Of a DNA stretch of 64,000 bases, positions 7,521 to 16,010 are shown one piece after another. Position numbers and translations under genes: made by a program. The notes under the pieces are model-generated. The model saw only the letters and a list, made by a program, of their open reading frames with translations, did no database searches and was not told where the DNA came from. Each line of letters begins with the position of its first letter. Position 1 is the stretch's first letter. The stretch comes from Enterococcus ureilyticus (GTDB lineage: Bacteria; Bacillota; Bacilli; Lactobacillales; Enterococcaceae). The DNA is taken from NCBI RefSeq assembly GCF_001730315.1, contig NZ_MIKC01000039.1, forward strand, positions 161,961 through 225,960. Direction: 5' to 3'.

Positions 7521-8423
7521 TGGCTCCATATAATTCTTTTTCATTTCTTCAATATAAGTGAGTAACTTTTTTTCCACATGTGGCGGTGAGATAACTTTTA
7601 CTGAAGCGCCTAGAGATAGGAGAAAGGAATACAACCATTCATCTTCTGGTAATTGTGTATCTACAAGAAGGGAACCATCTTCATTTTTTTGACTATTATG
7701 GATATCAAACTCATCGTATGCTCTATAAGCACGCTCTTTTGAGATTAAAAGAGTCAAGTCTAATAGAGCTGGACTGTCTGTTACTTCAATCGCTGGAACT
7801 GTAAAATCTTTCTTAGAAAAAACGTCAGCAAGTATAGCCAAGTCGGTCATTCGATTGAGTTTATAGGTTCTATACGCTTGATTAGAGGGGCAATATGCTT
7901 GAAGATACCAGGCTTTCAATTTGAAAAGTAATTTTAGTGGATAAACTGTTTTCAAGCTTGTTGCTCCATAAGAATTTGCATAAGTAAAAGAAATGACTTT
8001 TTCGGTAAGAATAGCTGTTTTCAACTGTTCAAATTTTTTATTGTCTGGATCAGTTTTACCCCAACGAGAAAAATCCACTTCAATCCAGCTTGTGTCTGTT
8101 TTACTAAATAGAGCTTGCAGTTTGGATAAAATAGTTTCAGAATGTAAGGGAGGTGTGGCAGCTAAGCTTTGAAGGGCAAAGAGAATTTGGTCTTGTTCAT
8201 CTGCTGAAATAATGGTTTTGTCTAATACATAGTTCTCAAGTATTGAAATGCCGCCGCCTTTTCCTTTAGAGGTGTAGATTGGGATTCCTGCGATAGATAA
8301 GGCTTCTATATCACGGAGAATCGTTCTTTTTGAGACTTCGAAATGGTTCGCTAATTCGTTTGCGGTAAGCTTTTTTCTTTCGAGTAGCAGATAGACGATT
8401 TCGAACATTCTGTTTAGTTTCAT
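7518..8423 (-). CDS. YafY-type transcriptional regulator (HTH_11 plus WYL domain)
   Basis: The 301-residue protein has an N-terminal winged helix of the HTH_11 type (MKLNRMFEIVYLLLERKKL, then ELANHFEVSKRTILRDIEAL, residues 1-45) and a WYL ligand-sensing domain from about 135 (VISFTYANSYGA, KLKAWYLQAYCPSNQAYRTYKLNRM). Such proteins are ligand-dependent DNA-binding regulators acting in the cytoplasm, often on an adjacent gene. Here the neighbour downstream is a ClbS/DfsB-like gene, separated by a perfect inverted repeat. The start carries AAGGTGAT upstream. The effector is unknown. Confidence 0.88.
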   Translation of the reverse strand: MKLNRMFEIVYLLLERKKLTANELANHFEVSKRTILRDIEALSIAGIPIYTSKGKGGGISILENYVLDKTIISADEQDQILFALQSLAATPPLHSETILSKLQALFSKTDTSWIEVDFSRWGKTDPDNKKFEQLKTAILTEKVISFTYANSYGATSLKTVYPLKLLFKLKAWYLQAYCPSNQAYRTYKLNRMTDLAILADVFSKKDFTVPAIEVTDSPALLDLTLLISKERAYRAYDEFDIHNSQKNEDGSLLVDTQLPEDEWLYSFLLSLGASVKVISPPHVEKKLLTYIEEMKKNYMEP

Positions 8424-8571
8424 GATAGATCACCTTCTTGTTTTAGACTATTTAAGGTTATTATATCATGAAGGGAAACGTTTTTTTGAAGTCAGAAAAC
8501 TTGGAAGAGTGTAGTTTTAATAGACAGCTATTTTTTGTGTTATACGAAATAAGGACAGGGAGGAATAAAAT

Positions 8572-8742
8572 ATGACTGATAAAATAAGCAAATCTAAAAA
8601 GCTAAGAAAACTGGACAATACAAATAGTAAGTCATTACCTAATGAAGTTATCCAAATGCTATCTCTAAAAGAATTTTCTGATGATATCGATTTTTTTATG
8701 AATAAGTATGATCACGTTTTTAGAGGTTTGATTGAGAAATAA
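8572..8742 (+). CDS. Small hypothetical protein, 56 aa
   Basis: A short open frame begins at ATG 8572, 6 bases after a near-perfect CAGGGAGGA ribosome site. The product is lysine-rich at the N terminus (MTDKISKSKKLRKLDN) and acidic/aromatic in the second half (EFSDDIDFFMNKYDHVF). No membrane helix or known domain is seen. The good ribosome site and natural composition support a real gene, but without comparison this stays tentative. Confidence 0.5.
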   Translation: MTDKISKSKKLRKLDNTNSKSLPNEVIQMLSLKEFSDDIDFFMNKYDHVFRGLIEK

Positions 8743-8910
8743 TAGGTAGCAGAAACAGTAATTATAATTGGAGGCTGACTCATATAGTCCTTTTTATTAT
8801 TATAGATTTGGTGATTTTGCACTTTTATCTTGAATTTTTTCTTTTTTTGCAGGACGAATACGCGATTCTAGAAATTTTAAAGTTAGTTTCAAGCAACATT
8901 CAACAATTGA

Positions 8911-8949
8911 GAAAAAGAAAAAACGATAGAGATGGCCGCCTCTATCGTT
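8911..8949 (-). terminator. Leftward terminator of the small-RNA module, copy 1
   Basis: AACGATAGAG and CTCTATCGTT pair exactly around an 8-base loop; read on the minus strand the stem is followed by TTTTTTCTTTTTC. No annotated gene is read leftward into it, so a short minus-strand transcript starting before about 9030 is implied. The same arrangement is found left of the other two copies. Confidence 0.75.
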
Positions 8950-9046
8950 GGGGTGACTAACAGACTGTAGCAAGTTTCTTCACCCATTTAAAAAAAATTT
9001 CCAAAAGTGTCTAGAAATTCTTACAAAAATTAGGTACAATAAAGAA

Positions 9047-9155
9047 GCTAGTGCTACGGTACTAGTAATCAGGCAACTTGGATAGATAGGTTATGCTTTC
9101 TATTCAGGGCTTCATTTACTGGGTGGTACCGGTGAATGAAGTGCCTATTTTGTTT
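9047..9155 (+). ncRNA. Small structured RNA, copy 1
   Basis: A candidate RNA of about 105 bases follows a TACAAT box at 9035-9040. Three stems are visible: CTAGT/ACTAG (9048-9065), TGGATAGATAG pairing with CTTTCTATTCA (9079-9106), and a terminator stem GGGCTTCATT / AATGAAGTGCC ending in TATTTTGTTTT; AGGCA at 9071 can also pair with TGCCT at 9142. Two more copies at 59384 and 59645 keep the AGGCAaCTTG core, the stem order and the AGGGCT start of the terminator while the stems change on both sides, which argues for a conserved RNA. The loop holds GGTGGTACC, reminiscent of a T-box, but stem I and a downstream gene are missing. Possibly related to a known Firmicutes sRNA family; not determined. 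Confidence 0.7.
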
Positions 9156-9177
9156 TGAATCACTGCGCTGTTGCTTA

Positions 9178-9237
9178 GATCTCATCAATTTCTAAGAGCT
9201 AAAGCTCTAAGAATTGAAGGACTGCGATTGGCAATAA
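9178..9237. repeat. Enterococcal intergenic repeat, short copy
   Basis: This stretch is homologous to 63665-63720: CATCAAnTTCTAAG, then nGCTAAAGCn, then CTAAGAnTTGAAGG. The small hairpin keeps pairing in both copies although the bases differ (AGTGC TAAA GCACT at the right end, AGAGC TAAA GCTCT here), a compensatory change. Confidence 0.65.
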
Positions 9238-9328
9238 GACAGAGCAGGTGATGAAAAGTACAAGGTGAATAAAATGAATGTTGTCACCGTATTATCATTT
9301 CTTTTTCTCAAATTTTATAGGATAGAAA

Positions 9329-9360
9329 CAAAAAAACGATTACAGATTCCCTGCAATCGT
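9329..9360 (-). terminator. Leftward terminator
   Basis: ACGATTACAG and CTGCAATCGT pair around ATTCC; on the minus strand the stem is followed by seven T. It would end a transcript carrying the small open frame at 9395-9598. Confidence 0.7.
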
Positions 9361-9394
9361 GGACAATAGGCAAGTCAAAGACCTCTATCTTTAC

Positions 9395-9598
9395 TCAGTT
9401 ATACTTGGAAGGAGAAGGGTTAAAGTCTTCTGGTAGACAACTGAATGCAAAAATAAGAACATGACGTACACTATTGGCGATTTGCTTAAGCAGGTTATGC
9501 TGTTTAATCAAAACTTCTCTAGTTTGGTTGGTAGCCAGGTCAGGAAGTGCCGTTGATTTATTTTTATCGTTAGGAGGGACAACCTCTACTCCACTCAT
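9395..9598 (-). CDS. Doubtful small open frame, 67 aa
   Basis: The frame runs leftward into a good terminator at 9329-9360, which supports transcription. The translated product (MSGVEVVPPNDKNKSTALPD at its start) matches no family I recognise, and there is no ribosome site directly before the ATG; an AAGGAG lies too far upstream (about 24 bases). It may be a decayed gene or part of a regulatory RNA. Confidence 0.25.
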   Translation of the reverse strand: MSGVEVVPPNDKNKSTALPDLATNQTREVLIKQHNLLKQIANSVRHVLIFAFSCLPEDFNPSPSKYN

Positions 9599-9909
9599 TT
9601 CTGGCTAAGTGAAAGTTTGCTGTTCTCCTTGTTAATTATTTCTATCCTATGGCTATTAGTATACCGAAATAAATAGCAGTTCGCAATAAAAAATCTGACA
9701 TTCTTCGATTAAATAACACTATAAAACCTCTCCCTTATATATAAGGTAAAATAACAAAAAATTTTTTCTAAATCTTCTCATTCGCTTCTCTTATTAATAT
9801 TATTTCTCGTTATTTGTATTAAATTATGTATTAGTGAGTAAATGAGCACTGACGTCGTTTTTTATATATTGTGAAATGTGTCAAGTTACTACGATGACAG
9901 GAGAAACGC

Positions 9910-10020
9910 TTGATTTGTGAAATACATATAATCGAAGAGGAGATTTTAAAAAGAGTTACTCGTTTTGAAGAAGCCAAACGGAATCTTTACAAGCAAATAG
10001 AGACCGCTAAACCGCTATGA
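9910..10020 (+). CDS. Doubtful 36-aa open frame
   Basis: A TTG start 6 bases after CAGGAG opens a short frame whose product is amphipathic and charged (EEEILKRVTRFEEAKRNLYK). The sequence looks protein-like, possibly the tail of a decayed coiled-coil gene. The surrounding stretch 9600-10109 is otherwise AT-rich and shows no other gene. Confidence 0.25.
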   Translation: MICEIHIIEEEILKRVTRFEEAKRNLYKQIETAKPL

Positions 10021-10109
10021 CCTGATCAAATTTAAAAACACAAAAAATTCTTTAACAGTTCATTTTTCTGATAAAATAATAGAGAAGTATTAATAAAAAA
10101 AGGAGAAAA

Positions 10110-10697
10110 ATGATGTTGAAAAGGAAAAATAAACTAAGGGATTATCTAATTTTCTATCTATACAAGCTAGTAATTTTACTATTTACATTGTTAATAAGCT
10201 GGCTGCTAATCAGTAAAATTGAATTTCTAAATGATTCGTGGCAAGTAGTGACCACTCATTTTACGGAATGGTCTTACTACGAAGATAAGTTTGAGCTTGC
10301 TATTGTGACTTTAATTGTGGTTTCCTTGGCTGCACTTGGCGTAACAGGGATGTTTTTCATTTATTGGGGGATTGAGTATGTACTTAGATTCATATTAGTA
10401 CGAACAAGGCTTTGTCATGTCCAAGAGCAGGAATTAGAAGCTCGAATTAGTGACAAAGTGGTTGCTTCATATCGTCCTCCTGGTGGAGGCCCTAGCGTGA
10501 TTGTTGAAGAGTGTAATCTAAATCTAGAAATTGATGGGGATAAAAAAATGCATAAACTGACTGTACCATACGATCTTTTTGAGATTTTAGAAAAGGGCCA
10601 GATGATCCAAGTCATTGAATCTAAATACAGCATTTTTGGCAGTTGCTTTGACAAAACGATGACTTTAAAGGCTGAACAAGAATTAGATAGTTTATAA
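10110..10697 (+). CDS. Hypothetical membrane protein
   Basis: The 195-residue product has two membrane helices (about residues 17-35 and 62-87) followed by a soluble C-terminal domain of about 100 residues with a proline/glycine turn SYRPPGGGPSV. The architecture (two helices plus a small cytosolic beta domain) resembles that of the 6122 protein, without clear sequence identity. AGGAG precedes ATG 10110 by 4 bases and a second ATG (10113) by 7 bases; either may be used. It is monocistronic by position, followed by the methionine operon promoter. No function can be given. Confidence 0.6.
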   Translation: MMLKRKNKLRDYLIFYLYKLVILLFTLLISWLLISKIEFLNDSWQVVTTHFTEWSYYEDKFELAIVTLIVVSLAALGVTGMFFIYWGIEYVLRFILVRTRLCHVQEQELEARISDKVVASYRPPGGGPSVIVEECNLNLEIDGDKKMHKLTVPYDLFEILEKGQMIQVIESKYSIFGSCFDKTMTLKAEQELDSL

Positions 10698-10757
10698 GAT
10701 TAATCGTGAGAAAGTCTATAAAAGTTCGCTAACGTAAAAAAAATTTCACCTATCCAT

Positions 10758-10786
10758 TTGACACCCACCGTCTCATCTGCTATTAT
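10758..10786 (+). promoter_or_regulatory. Promoter of the methionine T-box operon
   Basis: TTGACA and TATTAT are separated by exactly 17 bases, just upstream of the T-box leader. Confidence 0.8.
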
Positions 10787-10794
10787 AATTAAAA

Positions 10795-11092
10795 ATAAAT
10801 AAAAAAACACATAGAAAAAGAAAGTAAAATTCTGTGGAATTTCTAAAAGAGAGCCTTGGTAGCTGAAAAGAGGCGGAAGAAAACGAATTTGAAAATGGCT
10901 TTTGAGTGGGCATTTCGAAAAATTATTTTAGAGATGCACGGTTATTCCCGTTAGCAAGAATCCTAATATCAAGCAGTAGCGGCGTATTAGAGTAGAGGCA
11001 GAAATCGCAAGATTTTTGTAAATTAAGGTGGTACCATGTATGTTTATTACATCCTTAGAAGAGTCTTTGACTTTTCTAGGGATTTTTTTGTT
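10795..11092 (+). promoter_or_regulatory. T-box riboswitch leader, probably tRNA-Met
   Basis: The leader shows the standard T-box parts: a stem I start (AAAAGAGAGCCTTGGTAGCTG), an AUG triplet at 10934-10936 in the expected specifier position (GAGATGCACGG), the T-box sequence AAGGTGGTACC at 11025-11035 that binds the uncharged tRNA acceptor end, and a terminator stem ATCCTTAGAAGAG / CTTTTCTAGGGAT followed by seven T (to about 11089). Uncharged tRNA-Met would favour the antiterminator and switch on the downstream genes when methionine is short. The specifier assignment is inferred from the sequence and the gene content. Confidence 0.9.
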
Positions 11093-11123
11093 TTCTATTT
11101 AAAAAATGAGGGGGAAATTAATT

Positions 11124-12245
11124 ATGTGTCAAAATTCAGTACATCATTATGAAATCGTCGGCAGTTTTTTACGTCCGGAAGCGTTGAAAGAAGCGCGGGA
11201 AGAGTTTGCAGCTGGTACGATTTCTGGAGATGAATTAAAAGTAGTTGAGGATCAAGCCATTCGGGATTTAGTTGCTAAACAAAAAGAAATTGGCTTAAAC
11301 GTTATCAGTGATGGGGAGTTTCGCCGTAGTTACTGGCATCTTGATTTTTTCTGGGGCTTCAATGGAATTGAGCATAATGTAATGGATCAAGGCTATTTAT
11401 TTCACGGAGAAGAAACAAGAGCGGATTCAGCACGTTTAACAGGAAAAATAAGCTTTAATCCAGAACATCCGGTCTTTGAAGAGTACACATTTTTAACGGA
11501 AATTGCAGACGGAACGCCTGTTCGCCAAAGTATTCCTGCACCTGCCCAGTTATTAGCGGAGTTGGTTCGCAGTTCTAATGAAGACAAGGTTAATGAATTT
11601 TATCCTGATCGGGAATTATTATATCAAGATATTGCGAAGGCGTATCAGAAAACAATTTTAGCCTTATATGATTTAGGTTGTCGGGATATTAAATTGGATG
11701 ATTGCACGTGGGGGATGTTAGTGGATAAGAACTTTTGGACCACGATGACTAATGGCGAATATGATACCAAGGCATTACAAGCGTTATATTTACGTTTAAA
11801 TAATGATGCAATCGTTGATCTACCTGAAGATTTACATGTAACGACGCATGTCTGTCGTGGCAATTATCATTCAACGTGGGCCACTTCTGGCGGCTATGAG
11901 CCTGTTGCTGATACGTTGTTAGGCAATCAAAATGTCGAAGCCTTTTTCTTGGAGTTTGATGATGAGCGTTCAGGTGATTTTGAGCCGTTACGTTTTGTTC
12001 CAGAAGATAAACAAGTGGTTTTGGGCTTAGTTACAAGTAAGGACGGCACGTTAGAAGAGAAGGAAACATTAGTGAAGCGAATTAAAGAAGCAAGTAAGTT
12101 TGTCCCATTAGATCGCTTGAGTTTGAGTCCTCAATGTGGTTTTGCTTCGACAGAAGAAGGCAATGTTTTGACCGAGGAAGACCAGTGGAAAAAGTTGGCG
12201 TTAGTTATTGATGTAGCAAATGAGGTTTGGGGTTCAACAAAATAA
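11124..12245 (+). CDS. MetE-like methyltransferase (methionine synthase II C-terminal family, YxjG/YxjH type)
   Basis: The 373-residue product is a single-domain relative of the C-terminal catalytic half of cobalamin-independent methionine synthase. Seen are the N-terminal VGSFLRPEALKEAREEF, ISDGEFRRSYWHLDFFWG, the zinc-region LDDCTW and HVCRGNYHSTWATSGGYEP (His-x-Cys), and the last ligand cysteine in LSLSPQCGFAST. Bacillus YxjG/YxjH, of the same size, lack the N-terminal folate domain; the methyl donor is uncertain. The start ATG 11124 is chosen because GAGGGGG lies 8-9 bases before it. The first gene under the Met T-box, it is followed by luxS, metQ and mtnN. Role: regenerate methionine from homocysteine made by LuxS. 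Confidence 0.9.
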   Translation: MCQNSVHHYEIVGSFLRPEALKEAREEFAAGTISGDELKVVEDQAIRDLVAKQKEIGLNVISDGEFRRSYWHLDFFWGFNGIEHNVMDQGYLFHGEETRADSARLTGKISFNPEHPVFEEYTFLTEIADGTPVRQSIPAPAQLLAELVRSSNEDKVNEFYPDRELLYQDIAKAYQKTILALYDLGCRDIKLDDCTWGMLVDKNFWTTMTNGEYDTKALQALYLRLNNDAIVDLPEDLHVTTHVCRGNYHSTWATSGGYEPVADTLLGNQNVEAFFLEFDDERSGDFEPLRFVPEDKQVVLGLVTSKDGTLEEKETLVKRIKEASKFVPLDRLSLSPQCGFASTEEGNVLTEEDQWKKLALVIDVANEVWGSTK

Positions 12246-12269
12246 TTAGTTGGAAGGATGTGTGTAATC

Positions 12270-12743
12270 ATGGCAGAAGTTGAAAGTTTTACATTAGATC
12301 ATAATCAAGTGATTGCGCCGTACGTTCGAGTAATTACAACAGAAGTTGGGAAAAAAGGGGACGAAATCACGAATTATGACTTGCGTTTTGCCCAACCGAA
12401 TCAGGCAGAAATTCCAACAGCTGCGCTTCATACGTTAGAACATTTATTAGCTGATTTATTGCGGGATCGTTTGGACGGTATTATTGATATTTCACCATTT
12501 GGTTGTCGAACAGGCTTTCATTTGATTGTTTGGGGGAATTATCCAGCCCAAGAGGTTGCTCAAGCTCTGAAAGAAACATTGGGTCAGATCGTAGAAGAAA
12601 TTCAATGGACTGATGTTCAGGGAACAGATGCAAAAAGCTGTGGGAATTATAAAGATCACTCTCTTTTTTCCGCAAAAGAATGGGCGAAAGTAGTGTTAAA
12701 TCAAGGAATCAGTACCTCTGCTTTTGAGCGAGAAATAATCTAG
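12270..12743 (+). CDS. luxS: S-ribosylhomocysteine lyase LuxS
   Basis: LuxS cleaves S-ribosylhomocysteine to homocysteine and DPD, the precursor of autoinducer 2, in the cytosol. The 157-residue product has the family start [14 protein letters not shown], the zinc site [16 protein letters not shown] with the catalytic cysteine, and the third zinc ligand in [10 protein letters not shown]. The usual length is about 157 residues. The start at ATG 12270 follows GGAAGGA; an ATG at 12258 overlaps that site. It lies 24 bases after the MetE-like gene and upstream of metQ and mtnN. MtnN at the operon end makes its substrate, so LuxS and MtnN form one recycling route under methionine control. Confidence 0.97.
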   Translation: MAEVESFTLDHNQVIAPYVRVITTEVGKKGDEITNYDLRFAQPNQAEIPTAALHTLEHLLADLLRDRLDGIIDISPFGCRTGFHLIVWGNYPAQEVAQALKETLGQIVEEIQWTDVQGTDAKSCGNYKDHSLFSAKEWAKVVLNQGISTSAFEREII

Positions 12744-12776
12744 GGCGAATCATAGTAATATTTGAAGGAGGCTGTT

Positions 12777-13643
12777 ATGAAAAAGTGGATTGGATTTGGC
12801 ATTTTAGGGGCTTTATTTTTAGTGACGGGTTGTAACAGTCAAAATAAAGCGGAGGCAAATGAAGAACAGCATAAAGCGACCAAAATCGTTTTAGGTTCAG
12901 TTGACAGTGATGCCGATATTTGGCGCTTTATTGCAGACTCAGAGTTAGCTAAGGAAGCGGGATTAGCCATAGAGGTCAAAGAGATCAATGGCGGTCCTCA
13001 GCTAAATAATGCAACGGTTGAAGAACAGGTCGATGTGAATGCTTTTCAATCATTGGGGTATTTAAGTAGTTTCAATCAAGATAGCGACCAAAAATTAGTA
13101 CCAATTGCAACAACCTATATGGAGCCGATGGGGCTTTATTCAGATAAATACAAATCAGTCGGGGAGATTAAAGAGGGAGCTGTCGTTGCAATCGCTGATA
13201 ATCCAGCAAATACGGCGCGTGGCTTAAGATTGATGGAAACTGCTGGTTTGATCAAACTAGCCAAGAATTTTGACAACGGAACAGGAACGCCGTCTGATAT
13301 TATTGAAAATCCTAAAAACTTAGAGTTTAAAATGATCGATGATACGACGGGACCAAGAGTATTGCAAGATGTTGACCTAGCTTTGATCAGTAATACAATT
13401 GCGTTTGAAGGTGGTTTAAATGTTTTGAAAGATGCTTTGTTTAAAGAAGAAATCGATGAACATACGCAGCAAAGCATCAATGTTTTAGTCACAACAGCAG
13501 ACCGCCAACAGGATCAAGCGTTAAAAAAACTAGCAGATCTATATCATAGTCAAGCAGTCAAAGACTATATCCAAGAACATTTTGGTGGGACAAAAGTCGA
13601 TGTGCAAGAAGATGTTGGCAAGCTGTGGGAGGCAGATAAATGA
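12777..13643 (+). CDS. metQ: Methionine-binding lipoprotein MetQ (NlpA family)
   Basis: This 288-residue lipoprotein would capture methionine outside the membrane for an ABC importer. It has a lipoprotein signal peptide with lipobox LVTGC (Cys 19), KIVLGSVDSDADIWRF at the first strand, VEEQVDVNAFQSLGYL, and the hinge ADNPANTARGLRLMETAGLI characteristic of NlpA/MetQ proteins. The start is ATG 12777 behind AAGGAGG. No metN or metI lies in the window, so it must use a transporter encoded elsewhere. The last 4 bases overlap mtnN (ATGA), showing translational coupling. Confidence 0.92.
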   Translation: MKKWIGFGILGALFLVTGCNSQNKAEANEEQHKATKIVLGSVDSDADIWRFIADSELAKEAGLAIEVKEINGGPQLNNATVEEQVDVNAFQSLGYLSSFNQDSDQKLVPIATTYMEPMGLYSDKYKSVGEIKEGAVVAIADNPANTARGLRLMETAGLIKLAKNFDNGTGTPSDIIENPKNLEFKMIDDTTGPRVLQDVDLALISNTIAFEGGLNVLKDALFKEEIDEHTQQSINVLVTTADRQQDQALKKLADLYHSQAVKDYIQEHFGGTKVDVQEDVGKLWEADK

Positions 13644-14344
13644 AAATCGTCATAGCAGCAGCAATGCAAGAAGAGTTAGAACCATTTCGTGGTTCTTATC
13701 AATTGCACTCTATTTTAAAACGAGGGAAAACTGTGATCGAGGAAGTATTAGATCAGCCAGACTATTCCTTATTTTTAGTGGAAACCGGGATCGGTAAAGC
13801 CAATGCAGCAGCTTCAGCTAGTTTAGTTTGTGAAACAGTTCGACCAGATGTGATCATTAATACAGGTTCTGCGGGTGGCTTTTTAGGTGAGGTTGAAATT
13901 GGTGATGTTATTTATGGCACAAGGCTCACTTATAGTGATGTGGATGCGACTAGTTTTGATTACGCATTTGGGCAAGTGCCACAAATGCCAAAAGACTACC
14001 AGTTAAGTCAAAAATGGTTAGAAATGGTTGATTCTTTGGAAAAAACTAGAGATTATGGTTTGCATAATGGATTGATCGTCACTTCCGATTCCTTTATGAG
14101 TGAGTCGGAGTTTGTAACACAGGTGAAAGAGCGTTTTCCAGAAGCGAAAGCCTCTGATATGGAAAGCACAGCAATCGCACAAGTTGCGAGTTTTTATGCT
14201 ATTCCTGTAATAAATATTCGCGGTATTTCCGACATTGCAGGGATTGAAGCTGCTGAGTCTTTTGATACACATTTAGATACAGCTGCACTTCATGCATTTC
14301 AAGAAACGAAACGCTTAATTCGTGTATTGGTAGAAGATAATTAG
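13640..14344 (+). CDS. mtnN: 5'-methylthioadenosine/S-adenosylhomocysteine nucleosidase
   Basis: MtnN (Pfs) splits S-adenosylhomocysteine to adenine and S-ribosylhomocysteine, the substrate of LuxS encoded two genes upstream. The 234-residue product has the family start MKIVIAAAMQEELEPF, VETGIGKANAAASA, NTGSAGGFLGEVEIGDV, the substrate segment SDMESTAIAQVA and the catalytic Asp in RGISDIAG. It overlaps metQ by four bases. A hairpin terminator follows. Together with the MetE-like protein and LuxS it completes SAM-to-methionine recycling. Confidence 0.96.
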   Translation: MKIVIAAAMQEELEPFRGSYQLHSILKRGKTVIEEVLDQPDYSLFLVETGIGKANAAASASLVCETVRPDVIINTGSAGGFLGEVEIGDVIYGTRLTYSDVDATSFDYAFGQVPQMPKDYQLSQKWLEMVDSLEKTRDYGLHNGLIVTSDSFMSESEFVTQVKERFPEAKASDMESTAIAQVASFYAIPVINIRGISDIAGIEAAESFDTHLDTAALHAFQETKRLIRVLVEDN

Positions 14345-14351
14345 TAGATGG

Positions 14352-14392
14352 TAAAGATGTTTGAGCTTTTAATAGCTGAACATCTTTATTTG
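14352..14392 (+). terminator. Terminator of the methionine operon
   Basis: AAAGATGTTTGAGC pairs with GCTGAACATCTTT; the following T-run (ATTTGT) is weak. The position 8 bases after mtnN supports the call. Confidence 0.7.
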
Positions 14393-14563
14393 TCTCGGCC
14401 TTATTTGCTTTTAAATGTCAACATGTTACTATCTTGAAATATAGAAAGCACATCTAAAGAGCATAGAAACCAATGAACAGAACTTAAAAGTGGTTAAAAT
14501 TAAAAAGAGACGCTTCAAATAGTCTATAAAATGGCTTTATTTTCCATCTTCTCACCTAAAATG

Positions 14564-14592
14564 TTTACATTTATCCAGTGATAGTGTACTAT
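14564..14592 (+). promoter_or_regulatory. Promoter of tig
   Basis: TTTACA and TACTAT are separated by 17 bases, ending about 58 bases before the trigger factor start. The rest of the 14393-14563 gap shows nothing recognisable. Confidence 0.7.
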
Positions 14593-14650
14593 TTAAAGGT
14601 ATGCATAACATAAATTCATGTATAAAATTAAGTTATTCGGAGGGAAACAA

Positions 14651-15934
14651 ATGTCTGCGAAATTTGAAAAAAAAGGCACCAATGATGGTGTGTTAACTTT
14701 TTCAGTTGATCAAACTCTAATTGAAAAAGGCTTGAAACAAGCATTCGATAAAGTTAAAAAAAATCTTAACGTACCAGGATTCCGTAAAGGAAAAGTGTCA
14801 CGTCAAGTATTCAACCGTATGTACGGCGAAGAAGCATTATATGAAGATGCTTTGAACGCAGTGTTACCAGAAGTCTACGAAGCAGCTGTTAAAGAAGCTG
14901 GAATCGATCCTGTATCACAACCTAAAATTGATGTTGAAAGCATGAATAAAGGGGAAGATTGGGTCGTAACTGCTGAAGTGACTGTAAAACCTGAAGTTAA
15001 ATTAGGCGAATACAAAAACTTAACAGTTGAAAAACAAGACCGTGAAGTTACAGACGAAGACGTAGACGCACGCATCCAAAATGAATTAGAAGCCCAAGCT
15101 GAACTAGTCATCAAAGAAGACGAAGCAGCTGTTGATGGCGATACTGTTGTTATTGACTTTGAAGGTTTCAAAGACGGAGAAGCTTTTGAAGGCGGAAAAG
15201 GTGAAAACTATTCTCTTGAATTAGGTTCTAACTCTTTCATCCCAGGCTTTGAAGAACAATTAGTTGGCAAAAAAGCTGGCGAAGAAGTTGAAGTAAAAGT
15301 AACATTCCCAGAAGATTACCAAGCAGAAGATCTAGCTGGTAAAGAAGCTGTTTTCCAAGTGAAAGTTCATGAAGTAAAAGCAAAAGAATTACCAACTTTA
15401 GATGATGAATTCGCAAAAGACGTTGATGACTCAGTAGAATCATTAGACGAATTAAAAGAAAAATACCGTAAAGAATTAACAGAATCTAAAGAAGCGGCTG
15501 CAACAGAAGCAAAAGACGAAGCTGCAATCCGTCAAGCTGTTGATAATGCAGAAATCGTTGACCTTCCACATGTAATGGTACATGACGAAGTTCACCGTTC
15601 AATGGATGAATTCCTAAACAACATGCAACGTCAAGGAATCGCTCCAGATATGTACTATCAATTAACTGGAACAACAGAAGCTGACTTGCACAAACAATTT
15701 GAAGCAGAAGCAGAAGTTCGTACGAAAACAAACCTTGTAATCGAAGCGATCGCTAAAGCAGAAGATATTGAAGTATCTCAAGAAGATATGGATAACGAAA
15801 TCAAAGATTTATCAGAACAATACAACATGCCGATCGATCAAGTGAAAAAAGTCTTAACAGAAGACATGTTAAAACATGATATTCGCATGAAACGTGCAGT
15901 AGAAGTAATCACTGAAACTGCAACTGAAAAATAA
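14651..15934 (+). CDS. tig: Trigger factor (ribosome-associated chaperone)
   Basis: Trigger factor binds ribosomal protein L23 at the exit tunnel and assists folding of nascent chains; it also has peptidyl-prolyl isomerase activity. The 427-residue product shows the ribosome-binding signature [20 protein letters not shown] (N domain), the FKBP-type domain around [20 protein letters not shown] and [19 protein letters not shown] (about residues 155-245), and a long helical C domain. The ATG at 14651 follows GGAGG. Monocistronic between its own promoter and terminator. Length matches the family. Confidence 0.98.
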   Translation: MSAKFEKKGTNDGVLTFSVDQTLIEKGLKQAFDKVKKNLNVPGFRKGKVSRQVFNRMYGEEALYEDALNAVLPEVYEAAVKEAGIDPVSQPKIDVESMNKGEDWVVTAEVTVKPEVKLGEYKNLTVEKQDREVTDEDVDARIQNELEAQAELVIKEDEAAVDGDTVVIDFEGFKDGEAFEGGKGENYSLELGSNSFIPGFEEQLVGKKAGEEVEVKVTFPEDYQAEDLAGKEAVFQVKVHEVKAKELPTLDDEFAKDVDDSVESLDELKEKYRKELTESKEAAATEAKDEAAIRQAVDNAEIVDLPHVMVHDEVHRSMDEFLNNMQRQGIAPDMYYQLTGTTEADLHKQFEAEAEVRTKTNLVIEAIAKAEDIEVSQEDMDNEIKDLSEQYNMPIDQVKKVLTEDMLKHDIRMKRAVEVITETATEK

Positions 15935-15943
15935 ATGTACAAT

Positions 15944-15980
15944 AAAAGACATTCCTGAATGATCGGGAATGTCTTTTTTT
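15944..15980 (+). terminator. Terminator of tig
   Basis: AAAGACATTCC and GGGAATGTCTTT form a stem around TGAATGATC, with a T7 run. Confidence 0.92.
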
Positions 15981-16010
15981 AAGTTAAAGAATGAAACGAT
16001 TATGTTAAAA

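Noticed and set aside
9107..9146. T-box riboswitch suggested by GGTGGTACC in a terminator loop
   Set aside because: No stem I or specifier region lies upstream and no gene is downstream; copies 2 and 3 of the same RNA lack the motif, so it is part of a small RNA.
8911..9155. Type I toxin-antitoxin pair of the Fst/par kind
   Set aside because: Fst/par genes are transcribed towards each other and encode a hydrophobic peptide; here the transcripts diverge and no clear membrane peptide is common to the three copies.
13582..13797. 71-residue frame between metQ and mtnN
   Set aside because: It is an overlapping frame across two well-supported genes that overlap by four bases.
15237..15731. Leucine-rich minus-strand frames inside tig
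   Set aside because: They are antisense shadows produced by the Glu/Lys-rich codons of trigger factor.
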